Shown in pieces: positions 27,401 to 34,642 of a DNA stretch of 40,294 nt. Position 1 is the stretch's first letter. Each line of letters begins with the position of its first letter. This stretch comes from a virus, in IMG/VR virus record IMGVR_UViG_3300027522_000010, positions 1 through 40,294 of that record; one strand, written 5' to 3'. The notes below the pieces were generated by a model that worked only from the letters and a program-made list of their open reading frames with translations, was not told where the DNA came from and did no database searches. Both the position numbers and the translations under genes were made by a program.

Positions 27401-30400
27401 ACAATAGGCTAGATCGACAAGTACAGAGAGGTGACGAAGCTGGAGAAAAGGGTAAGCTTTTAAACTACGAGGTTGTTGCTAACTTTTTTGAAGAAGTTGC
27501 TGCTGGAAGAGTTGATCTTAAAGCTAAAAAAAATAGAGGCCTACTTACTATATCTGCTTTTGGAACTAACAAGGCTATGAAAGACGAGTATGGCGTTGAC
27601 TTTGATTTAGCTGGAGTTGATGACGCTATTTCTTTGATGTACGGTATAGCTAAAAAAATTAGCAAAGGTACTTTGACTCAAAAAGAGATTGACGAGCTAT
27701 CTGACAACGAACAAATAAAAGCACTAGAGCAGAGAGGTAATCAAATAAAAGAACAGTACTTATTCGCGCTTGGAAACGGTATTAAAAAAGCATCTAAAGC
27801 TCAAATTAAAATTGATAATCTAGGTGACAAGTACACTAGGGAAGAGTGGCAACGATTTGGAGCTGACGAAACTATCGCGGCTATATACGAAGATCTAACT
27901 AGCCTAGTTGGTAGCAAGGCATTTATGCTTGAAAGACTACCAAGCTTTTCAAAAGAAGACTTTATAACAGACGCTATTGGTGAGTTAATACCTCACATAC
28001 GTAACTTCAACATTGACAGAAAGAAAACTGATGAGGGATTTGGTTTATCTGGTTGGATCAACTCACAGTTGATGAATAAAATAGGTAACGTACTTAAAAA
28101 GAAAACAGCCACTACAGAGTCTTTTGTTGTTGATACGACTGAAGAGACATTTAAAGAAATACAAGACGATAGAAACAACCTAGAGATGTTTGAGGAAGAA
28201 GATTTATCCCTTCAAGCACAGCTACGTAAAAAACAAGACGAGCAAAGAAGAGAAGATAAAGGCTTAGACTTAGGAGTAGAGTATTCTGAGTTTAGAAGAA
28301 GCTTAGAGCTTAGCGGAGTAAAAGGCCTTGACAAGAAAATGCAAGAGATTGTTAAAAAAATTACTCTTAAGGTTCTTGGTTCTTCAAAGTTTATAAATCT
28401 AGACATTAACGTTTTAGAAGCCGAGCTACAAAGAGAGTTTGAAAAAGAATTAAAGAAAACAATACAAGATGCAATGGGTGGCACAAACGACTACACCAAC
28501 TTCTTGATTCAAAACAAAGATGCCATATTAAAGTACATGGACATATCTTCTTTAGTAGCTATTGAAAGACAGGTTTCTGATGATGACAAGATACTAACTA
28601 AGTTTGTTAGGCGTTTAACTACACAAAAAGATATTCAAGACGCTATAGACAACGGTTGGTTAGCACACGTTGAAAACCCCGCTGTTGGACCAAACCTGTA
28701 CGAGGTGTTGAATCCTTCAACTTCTGATTTTCTAAAGTTTTACAATCCACCGCTAAGAGTTGATAGTCCTAAAAAAGTAAAACAATGGGACGCTATGCCT
28801 GACGCTCAAAAACAAGCACTAGCTGACAACATGGGTATTACCCTAGAGCAAGCTAAGGCAAGATTTGTTGAGGTTAGATCTGGTTTGAAAGGTACTAGAA
28901 AAGATACTTTAGCAGAACGTATTGGAGGTCAATTTGCTTTCGATGCTACTATGGAAGTTATTCAAAGCCCTGAATTTGCTTCGTTACGCGAGGCTGCTGG
29001 TATGCCAGTTGTTGCTCAAGCTAGAATAAAAGAAATAGCTAGAAGAATAGACAGAGGTATTGAGGTTAAGTTTGCTAGTAAACCTATTAATCAAGCTCAA
29101 ATAAGTTTAGCTTATAGAATAACAGAGGCTTCTGATGGTAGTCTTTATAGTGGCAAGCTTGGTATTTCCTACAGTGGATATGGAGATGAAAGAAAATATT
29201 TTGTAAGAAACAAAAGCGTTTTAGAAAGACTAGTAAAAGAGTCAATGGTAAGATCAGATAATACTATTCAAGTTGCCTTAGGTATAGCCTATGAAGTAAT
29301 GGCTTCTGACTACTATAGAAGTCAAAGAATAGTTGATCCAACAACTAGAAAGCAAATATATTTACAAGCTCTTTCGGATAAAGTAGAAAACATTAAATCT
29401 ACACCTAACTCTATATTTGAGCAAATACACATTGACGACGTTTATAAATACGCTAAAAGCAATAACGTTAAAATAGTTAGAAAAGCAACAGAAAAAGACG
29501 ATGCTCCAGACATTTACTATTATGTAGGAACTAAAAAACAAGGTAATGGATTTGGAATAGAAGTAAAAATGGGGCTTTCAAAAGGTACATCTGTAACTTT
29601 AAGACCTTATAGAAATTCTAAAGGTGAGTGGTATTTTGTGAATAAAAAACAAAGCAAAGAAAAGGCTTACAATTACGACTTTTTGTCTAATCAAGACAAG
29701 CAAAACTTTGACAAACTATTAAGGGAAGCTGCTGACGCCTTGAATAGATTCGAAAAAGATCATAAGATAAAAATAGATTTTGATAAAGGAATTAGCGCTA
29801 AAGACTATAAAAGAATATTTACAGATGAAGGTTATACAAAATCTTCGTACAGCATTAGAGACAAGCACTCGCTAAGCCCTAGTATAACAGGAGCTATGTA
29901 CGCTGAGAAAAAAATAACTTCAGGGCTTATAACTATAGAAGATAGAGGTATTTTCATGCTTCCTACGTCTCCTGTTTCTCAAAAAGATAAGGTTGGCGAA
30001 GCTGCTGAAATAACTACTCAAGTTGTCGCTGAGTTTAAAAAGCTTACTGATAAAACTATACCGTTATTTACTACTCAACTAGACACGCAGTTAGAGTTTA
30101 GAACAGGTAAACCTAGAATAAATGATGGTGGAAGTAGGTCTATAACCATGAGGTTTAGCCAAGCTATAGATAATAATAGTATAGATAAATCTCCTATAAA
30201 CTTAGTAAGCGACGGAGAAATGATTACTAAGGCTATATCAAACGTTTTAAACGCTAAAAAAGCAGCTAAAGTTGGTAAGTCTAGCGATAAAGCTATAATA
30301 GCAGCTAGATTAACTAACCACAAAACAGAATCTGTAGGTATGTCTGCGTTTGACTTTGATGAAACATTAATTGTAGACGGTGAAAACTTTGTTACAGCCA

Positions 30401-32985
30401 CTAAGGGTAGTGACATAGTAAAAATAAGCTCTGGCAAATGGCCTATAGAAGGTCCTAAGCTAGCTGAAGATGGTTACACATTTGACTTCTCTGACTTTGT
30501 AAACGTAAGAGGTGGGATTGATGGTCCATTGATGAAAAACTTTAAGAAAAAGCTAGCTAAGTATGGTGGTGAAAATATGTTTATACTTACCGCTAGACCT
30601 CAAGAAGCAGATAAAGCAATACACGGATGGTTAAAGTCAAAAGGTATTAACATACCTCTAGCTAACATAACTGGTTTAGCAAATAGTACTGGAGAGTCTA
30701 AGGCTCAGTGGATGCTTGACAAGTTTGCGGAAGGTTATAACGATATGTATTTTGTAGATGATGCTTTGCCTAACGTTAAAGCCGTTAAGCATGTTCTTAG
30801 TCAATTAGACATAAAGTCTGACGTTCAACAAGCTAAAATTAAGTTTGCTAGCAAGATGAGTGCCACTATTAACGAGATGATCGAAAGATCTAGAGGCATA
30901 CCAAGTGAAGAGATTATATCTAGAGCTATATCAAGAAAAAGAGGAAAGAATAAAAACAAGTTTCAAGTATTTTTACCACCATCCGCTGAAGACTTTTTAG
31001 GTCTAACGTACTACATGTTAGGTAAAGGCTCTCAGGGAGATGCAGATCTTAGGTTTATTAAAGAAGCTTTAGTTAATCCTTTCTCAAGAGCATATACAGA
31101 GCTAGACGCAGCTAGACAAACTATACTAAACGACGTTGCAAATCTGAACAAGAACTACGACGGAGTTAAAAAGAAACTAGGAAAAATGATGCCTAATAGC
31201 GAGTTCACTTATGACAACGCTATTAGAGTTTACTTATTCAACAAGCATGGGCATACTATTCCTGGAATATCAAACGAAGAAGTAGCAAACTTAGTTGGCA
31301 GAGTTAATGCTGATATGGAGCTTTTAGTTTACGCCGAAACCTTAGACATGTTATCTAAAACAGAAGCTTATCTTAAGCCTGGCGAGTCTTGGACAATAGA
31401 GTCTATAGCGTCTGATATGAAAAAAATAATTGAAGGTATACATAGAAAAACGTTTTTACAAGAGTGGATTGACAATAAGAAAGAAATTTATTCTGAAGAA
31501 AACTTAAACAAAATAGAAGCAGCTTACGGAACTTCATATAGAGAAGCTTTAGAAGATATTCTTTATCGTATGGAGACTGGTATTAGTAGACCAACTGGTA
31601 AAAACAGAATAACTAATCAATGGACTAACTGGTTAAATAACTCGGTTGGAGCAATAATGTTCTTTAACGTTAAATCTGCAGGGCTACAAATGATCTCTAC
31701 AGTTAACTACTTAAACTTTGACGACAATAACGTGTTTGCGGCCGGTAAAGCTTTTGCTAACCAAAAACAATACTGGGAAGACTTTACGTTTATTTTCAAC
31801 TCTGACTTTTTAAAACAAAGACGATCAGGTTTAAATACAGACGTTTCACAGTCTGAAATAGCATCAGCTGTTGCCGGAGCTACAAATAAGGCTAAAGCTG
31901 CAATTGCTTACTTGCTTAAAATAGGTTTTTTACCTACTCAAATAGCGGATAGCTTTGCAATATCAGGTGGTGGTGCTGCTTTCTACAGAAATAGAGTTAA
32001 CAAGTATTTAAAAGAAGGTTTAACTAAAACAGAAGCTGAGCAAAAAGCATTTGTTGACTTTAGAGAAGTAACGGAAGAGTCTCAACAGTCTGCTAGACCT
32101 GATAGAGTTTCCCAACAACAGACAACTAATGCAGGTAGACTTATCCTTGCTTTCCAAAATGCACCTATGCAGTTTAATAGAATAATTAAAAAAGCCGCAC
32201 TAGACTTAATCAACGGAAGAGGTGACTGGAGAGCTAACACTAGTAGAATAATATACTATGGTGGAGTTCAAAGTTTTATATTTTTAGCGCTTCAAAACGC
32301 GTTGTTTGCCTTAGCGTTTGACGACGAAGAGAATAAAAATCTTACTAAAAAAGAACTAGAATATACGCTAAAGTTTGAACAAACAAAGTATGAAAGAATA
32401 GTAAACGGTATGATAGACACCTTGCTTAGAGGATCTGGTATAACTGGCGCTGTAATATCTACTTTAAAAAATGCAACTCTTAGGTTTATGTCGGAAGCTG
32501 AAAAAGGTAAAAGGTTAAACGAAGTAAGCCCTTTGCTTGAACTATTAAACATATCACCTCAAATAGGATCTAAGGCTAGAAAAATAGTTAGTGGAGAAAG
32601 AGCTTACAAGTGGGATTCAGAGGCTATACCTTTTATGAGCACTTTAAATAGTAAAAATCCTTTATGGTTAGCTACCGCCCCTGTTATTGAGGGATTAACT
32701 AACGTACCATTAAACAGAATTCTTACTAAAATAAATAATTTAAAAGAAGCCTCTAATGATCAAAACGAAGCTTGGCAAAGAGTTGGCGTATCTTTAGGTT
32801 GGAGCTCTTGGGACTTAGGCGTAGATCCTACAAAAGAAGTAAAAGAGGTTATTAAAGACGCTAAAAGAAAAGGGTTGATAAAGAGCAAGAGTTTAGGTAA
32901 GTCTTGCCTTGCGACAAAGAGCAACGGTACTTCTTGCAAGAACATTACTACTAACCCAAGCAGACTGTGTTACCTTCACGATTAA
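24403..32985 (+). CDS. giant polyvalent internal virion protein: metallopeptidase, PD-(D/E)XK-like and HAD-like modules
   Basis: This 2860-residue protein covers a fifth of the window. The start (FEGDLYTQEDVDKRASEKGL) is a short motif I associate with very large phage proteins, followed by coiled-coil stretches. Residues 963-967 are HELSH (HExxH zinc peptidase motif), with candidate third ligands at E1023 or E1030/E1031. Residues 1702-1703 (PD) and 1720-1722 (EVK) fit a PD-(D/E)XK nuclease core. A HAD hydrolase set follows: D1984-F-D-E-T1988, T2063 (ILTARP) and D2119-D2120. A hydrophobic segment lies near 2615-2640 (SFIFLALQNALFALAF). The C-terminus is a Cys3His zinc-knuckle-like tail (C2835, C2845, C2856, H2859). 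This is the architecture of polyvalent proteins, which are packaged in virions and enter the host with the DNA. The modules are called by motif only. Confidence 0.8.
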   Translation: MFEYEFEGDLYTQEDVDKRASEKGLTTEEYLQARPQLKKVEAGKQNGTTQTDETMVSGTESTLVDGLLEQVAGNVGDRTSFVDKDFFNKQEKEFAGQLAVKFPEFKVSKSGKFFPFSDATYNDPRASQRMGLANYVEVEAPNGEKLLLETAISSSSQKKIKEKGEDGLAKYYQDLQNDLTNFINVNSNEGAKFKNQLSENKKNRRTLQLEFEKSTTANENQLSDVNTQFPDISIFDTSERLIVEKVISGGAGMDVKFPIRRQSEEDQYETIQPYEEALKRATLSLFSEEGTKPSDYTELDVKNKALEILRTDAIDKIETDNKQNVIDDLQNGEILPSLKEEFDKNTFLNYDNLKSYITVGTKEYSEDLVKIMNGIVKSKVDLENTETQLQDIINKKVYTKKDISDYTEVYSGYSQQIEDYNTSLELYGNFATVDVKDINKSINLLQKNYDGWDKQSANLALNFRDFAARASYGVSTFIGADGHLPDLDNPDMTREEARTLRLQGIIAQSNIIKSGYEDDVAFENAFKTPEKFMKWTINMANTQLPILASLAIPGGWSGLLANSFGENYSQMTLEDMEDKAAAEAFGMSYEEKSRFNKWATSTAYAVPEVVLDRLTTGARVRGITEMFKKSGDDLIDVTAKQVLNDVAFGIPTDAVMGALSEGTTQVWQNWLTGKELSEGVGEAAFSGLIMDGALSSLPTLKSAAIMMFTDNAKIDEARAFQKQIDDLIVLGKYQPEGTFSKEIKELETQRDELIREFEDNVIGIGAKGIGQSAVEAYVRLGTMKVSLKNRAQAIIDDKLLTEEQKQLQLAILKANYDAIKGVQKQYTQEKGTEFNMYVLDPSNKVEVDKFYKDAKAKLVKDGNANPTKIQLDDEARFNYNIRKIEQDLLNPAKGVLDKKLRVFRSKDELDNIEDQTIKEAAIKAYEQGDSGFALEKGELKDGETTLIFTENMAKDDRLEIRTHELSHELTKQAFNDNPAIFDGMAMTIMEWAKANDTELYNRLDRQVQRGDEAGEKGKLLNYEVVANFFEEVAAGRVDLKAKKNRGLLTISAFGTNKAMKDEYGVDFDLAGVDDAISLMYGIAKKISKGTLTQKEIDELSDNEQIKALEQRGNQIKEQYLFALGNGIKKASKAQIKIDNLGDKYTREEWQRFGADETIAAIYEDLTSLVGSKAFMLERLPSFSKEDFITDAIGELIPHIRNFNIDRKKTDEGFGLSGWINSQLMNKIGNVLKKKTATTESFVVDTTEETFKEIQDDRNNLEMFEEEDLSLQAQLRKKQDEQRREDKGLDLGVEYSEFRRSLELSGVKGLDKKMQEIVKKITLKVLGSSKFINLDINVLEAELQREFEKELKKTIQDAMGGTNDYTNFLIQNKDAILKYMDISSLVAIERQVSDDDKILTKFVRRLTTQKDIQDAIDNGWLAHVENPAVGPNLYEVLNPSTSDFLKFYNPPLRVDSPKKVKQWDAMPDAQKQALADNMGITLEQAKARFVEVRSGLKGTRKDTLAERIGGQFAFDATMEVIQSPEFASLREAAGMPVVAQARIKEIARRIDRGIEVKFASKPINQAQISLAYRITEASDGSLYSGKLGISYSGYGDERKYFVRNKSVLERLVKESMVRSDNTIQVALGIAYEVMASDYYRSQRIVDPTTRKQIYLQALSDKVENIKSTPNSIFEQIHIDDVYKYAKSNNVKIVRKATEKDDAPDIYYYVGTKKQGNGFGIEVKMGLSKGTSVTLRPYRNSKGEWYFVNKKQSKEKAYNYDFLSNQDKQNFDKLLREAADALNRFEKDHKIKIDFDKGISAKDYKRIFTDEGYTKSSYSIRDKHSLSPSITGAMYAEKKITSGLITIEDRGIFMLPTSPVSQKDKVGEAAEITTQVVAEFKKLTDKTIPLFTTQLDTQLEFRTGKPRINDGGSRSITMRFSQAIDNNSIDKSPINLVSDGEMITKAISNVLNAKKAAKVGKSSDKAIIAARLTNHKTESVGMSAFDFDETLIVDGENFVTATKGSDIVKISSGKWPIEGPKLAEDGYTFDFSDFVNVRGGIDGPLMKNFKKKLAKYGGENMFILTARPQEADKAIHGWLKSKGINIPLANITGLANSTGESKAQWMLDKFAEGYNDMYFVDDALPNVKAVKHVLSQLDIKSDVQQAKIKFASKMSATINEMIERSRGIPSEEIISRAISRKRGKNKNKFQVFLPPSAEDFLGLTYYMLGKGSQGDADLRFIKEALVNPFSRAYTELDAARQTILNDVANLNKNYDGVKKKLGKMMPNSEFTYDNAIRVYLFNKHGHTIPGISNEEVANLVGRVNADMELLVYAETLDMLSKTEAYLKPGESWTIESIASDMKKIIEGIHRKTFLQEWIDNKKEIYSEENLNKIEAAYGTSYREALEDILYRMETGISRPTGKNRITNQWTNWLNNSVGAIMFFNVKSAGLQMISTVNYLNFDDNNVFAAGKAFANQKQYWEDFTFIFNSDFLKQRRSGLNTDVSQSEIASAVAGATNKAKAAIAYLLKIGFLPTQIADSFAISGGGAAFYRNRVNKYLKEGLTKTEAEQKAFVDFREVTEESQQSARPDRVSQQQTTNAGRLILAFQNAPMQFNRIIKKAALDLINGRGDWRANTSRIIYYGGVQSFIFLALQNALFALAFDDEENKNLTKKELEYTLKFEQTKYERIVNGMIDTLLRGSGITGAVISTLKNATLRFMSEAEKGKRLNEVSPLLELLNISPQIGSKARKIVSGERAYKWDSEAIPFMSTLNSKNPLWLATAPVIEGLTNVPLNRILTKINNLKEASNDQNEAWQRVGVSLGWSSWDLGVDPTKEVKEVIKDAKRKGLIKSKSLGKSCLATKSNGTSCKNITTNPSRLCYLHD

Positions 32986-33004
32986 ATATGTGATAATTAT
33001 TACT

Positions 33005-34036
33005 ATGAAACTTAAAATTATAATATTCCTTTTGCTTCTTAGCTTTACTGCTGATGCTCAGCTTAAAAAAGCCTTTAAGTTTTCTACGTTTTACGTAGCC
33101 GCTAATGGCGGTACATCTTTGTCAGACAGAGATGTGTATTCTATAGATGGTAGTGCATTAGTGTACGACACTATATTTACTCCTTTCGACTACTCACTAA
33201 CAATGGGTATAAGAAAGATTAAGAGATTTCCATACGAAGCTAGAACTCAGTTTAAAGACGGTTTAGAAACTTCTTTTTCAGATGCCGCTAGCGTTGGACT
33301 ATCTCCGTTTGAATATCTCTTTGAGCTAGACTATAGAAGACAAGAAGGCGTAGAGTACTTTGATCAAAACCATTTTTTAAGATATGTTAAACCACTGTGG
33401 TTAGCTAAGGTAGAATATTTAAAAGAAGGCTTTGCAGATATAGAATACTTTGAGTCTACTATTAGACTAAGAATAAACTCTAAAAAGAAATTGTCTTTTA
33501 ATATTGGTGGTGTAAATAGACTAGCAGAGCCTTACGGCTACGATCCTCTAGAGGAGTGGACAAATAATGTTGGTAACGTTCATTACACACAGTTAGCTAT
33601 TCAGGAGGGATATAGCGTTGATGTATTTCAATCAGAGTATAAAGATCCGAACGGAAACATTGTTGCGAATAACTCTGCTGTTTGGGAAGAAGTAGTAATA
33701 CCTACCGTGTTAAAAAATTACGTAGACAAAAAAAGAAATGAATTGCCACAGCAATTACAAAACTCGTTAGTTATTGGCTTTGACTTCTATCATTATAAAA
33801 AAAACTTCTGGTTACATTCATGGGGTAATTTAATGCCATATCATTATGATAATGGCGATCAGTTCTCATATCACAACTTTAACGATGGAGAGCAGTGGAA
33901 CGATTACTCTGGTGGTTTAATATTTGGCTACAAGCTAAACAAAAACCTAGGATGTTTCATAGAGGGTAAATATAACAAGTACTGGAATAAAGAGTGGTAC
34001 GATTTTAAAGCAGGAATAAATTACATAATATTTTAA
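33005..34036 (+). CDS. exported outer-membrane beta-barrel-like protein
   Basis: From the ATG at 33005 this is a 343-residue protein that begins with a clear signal peptide (basic MKLK, hydrophobic IIIFLLLLSF, cleavage likely after ADA at residues 16-18). The open frame runs back to 32909, but that start lies inside the previous gene and would hide the signal peptide. The mature part alternates polar and aromatic residues in strand-like segments (YGYDPLEEWTNNVG, YSGGLIFGYKLNKNLGCFIE). It ends in F (KAGINYIIF), the C-terminal aromatic typical of outer-membrane barrels recognised by the Bam machinery. I recall similar proteins in marine phage genomes, without known function. Possible roles are altering the host surface, blocking a second infection, or release. 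Confidence 0.65.
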   Translation: MKLKIIIFLLLLSFTADAQLKKAFKFSTFYVAANGGTSLSDRDVYSIDGSALVYDTIFTPFDYSLTMGIRKIKRFPYEARTQFKDGLETSFSDAASVGLSPFEYLFELDYRRQEGVEYFDQNHFLRYVKPLWLAKVEYLKEGFADIEYFESTIRLRINSKKKLSFNIGGVNRLAEPYGYDPLEEWTNNVGNVHYTQLAIQEGYSVDVFQSEYKDPNGNIVANNSAVWEEVVIPTVLKNYVDKKRNELPQQLQNSLVIGFDFYHYKKNFWLHSWGNLMPYHYDNGDQFSYHNFNDGEQWNDYSGGLIFGYKLNKNLGCFIEGKYNKYWNKEWYDFKAGINYIIF

Positions 34037-34037
34037 C

Positions 34038-34322
34038 ATGGCAAAGGAGTTAAATGAAAACACTAGTTTTAAAGTTAGTGTACAAACGTTAATAGCGATG
34101 GGTTTTGGTATGGCAACGGTTATAAGCATGTGGTTTGTTCTACAAGCCGATATAGCTGAGGCAAAAGAATTACCAGTTCCACCACCGCAAGATGTTAGTC
34201 GCATGGAATTTGACATGAAAGATAAGAATATTAGGCTGTCTATTGAAAACACTGAAAAAGCTGTTGATGATTTAAAAGATAGACTTATTAGGATGGAAGA
34301 TAAATTAGATAAACTTAGATAA
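34038..34322 (+). CDS. small inner-membrane-anchored coiled-coil protein (spanin- or holin-like?)
   Basis: This 94-residue protein has a short polar N-terminus and one transmembrane helix at about residues 15-37 (LIAMGFGMATVISMWFVL). A Pro-rich linker (ELPVPPPQDV) follows, then a C-terminal coiled coil (about 55-94, IENTEKAVDDLKDRLIRMED). This is the topology of an inner-membrane spanin subunit: N-in, one anchor, and a periplasmic coiled coil. The neighbouring exported proteins and the DUF5675-like gene downstream make a lysis or envelope role plausible. It could also be a structural membrane protein. It starts one base after the barrel-like gene and ends in a TAATG junction with the thioredoxin-like gene. 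Confidence 0.65.
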   Translation: MAKELNENTSFKVSVQTLIAMGFGMATVISMWFVLQADIAEAKELPVPPPQDVSRMEFDMKDKNIRLSIENTEKAVDDLKDRLIRMEDKLDKLR

Positions 34323-34642
34323 TGAAAACTATAGCTTTATTATTGTTGTTATCTTCAACCGCTTGGGGACAAATAGTAGTAACTCACTTTAATGCTGACT
34401 GGAACAGTCCTAACAAAGTAAGTTACATTGGTAAGCTAACAGACTGTGACATAGTATATGTTGATATAGCTGTAGCACCAGTGTTACAAGCTAAACACGA
34501 GATAGTTGTAGTACCTACAGTTGTTATATTTAAAGATGGAGAAGAAGTAAAAAGATTTCAGGCTGATATATCCTTTAGCATGAAAGCAACAAGAGAGGAT
34601 ATGCAAGAAATAATTGACGAACTAATAATGAGCGACTTTTAA
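34322..34642 (+). CDS. exported thioredoxin-fold protein lacking the CxxC active site
   Basis: This 106-residue protein has a signal peptide (MKTIALLLLLSSTAWG, then Q17). The mature part follows the thioredoxin pattern: strand and active-site position F-N-A-D-W-N-S-P-N (23-31), a strand (DIVYVDIA), the conserved cis-proline strand VVVPTVVIFKDGEEVKRF, and a C-terminal helix (TREDMQEIIDELI). In active thioredoxins the motif is F-x-A-x-W-C-G-P-C. Here both cysteines are asparagine while the tryptophan and proline remain, so dithiol-disulfide chemistry at this site is excluded. A binding or chaperone-like role in the periplasm is possible. TAATG junctions on both sides tie it to its neighbours. 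Confidence 0.75.
   Translation: MKTIALLLLLSSTAWGQIVVTHFNADWNSPNKVSYIGKLTDCDIVYVDIAVAPVLQAKHEIVVVPTVVIFKDGEEVKRFQADISFSMKATREDMQEIIDELIMSDF

Noticed and set aside
30075-30437. 120-codon open frame on the minus strand
   Set aside because: Antisense to the HAD-like region of the giant gene, whose catalytic motifs prove the plus frame.
32909-33004. In-frame upstream start for the barrel-like protein
   Set aside because: It overlaps the end of the giant gene and would bury the clear signal peptide that begins at 33005.
33947-34252. 101-codon open frame on the minus strand across two gene ends
   Set aside because: Antisense to the barrel-like and membrane-anchor genes, both better supported.
34322-34642. 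Active thioredoxin or disulfide isomerase
   Set aside because: Both active-site cysteines are asparagine; only the fold is supported.
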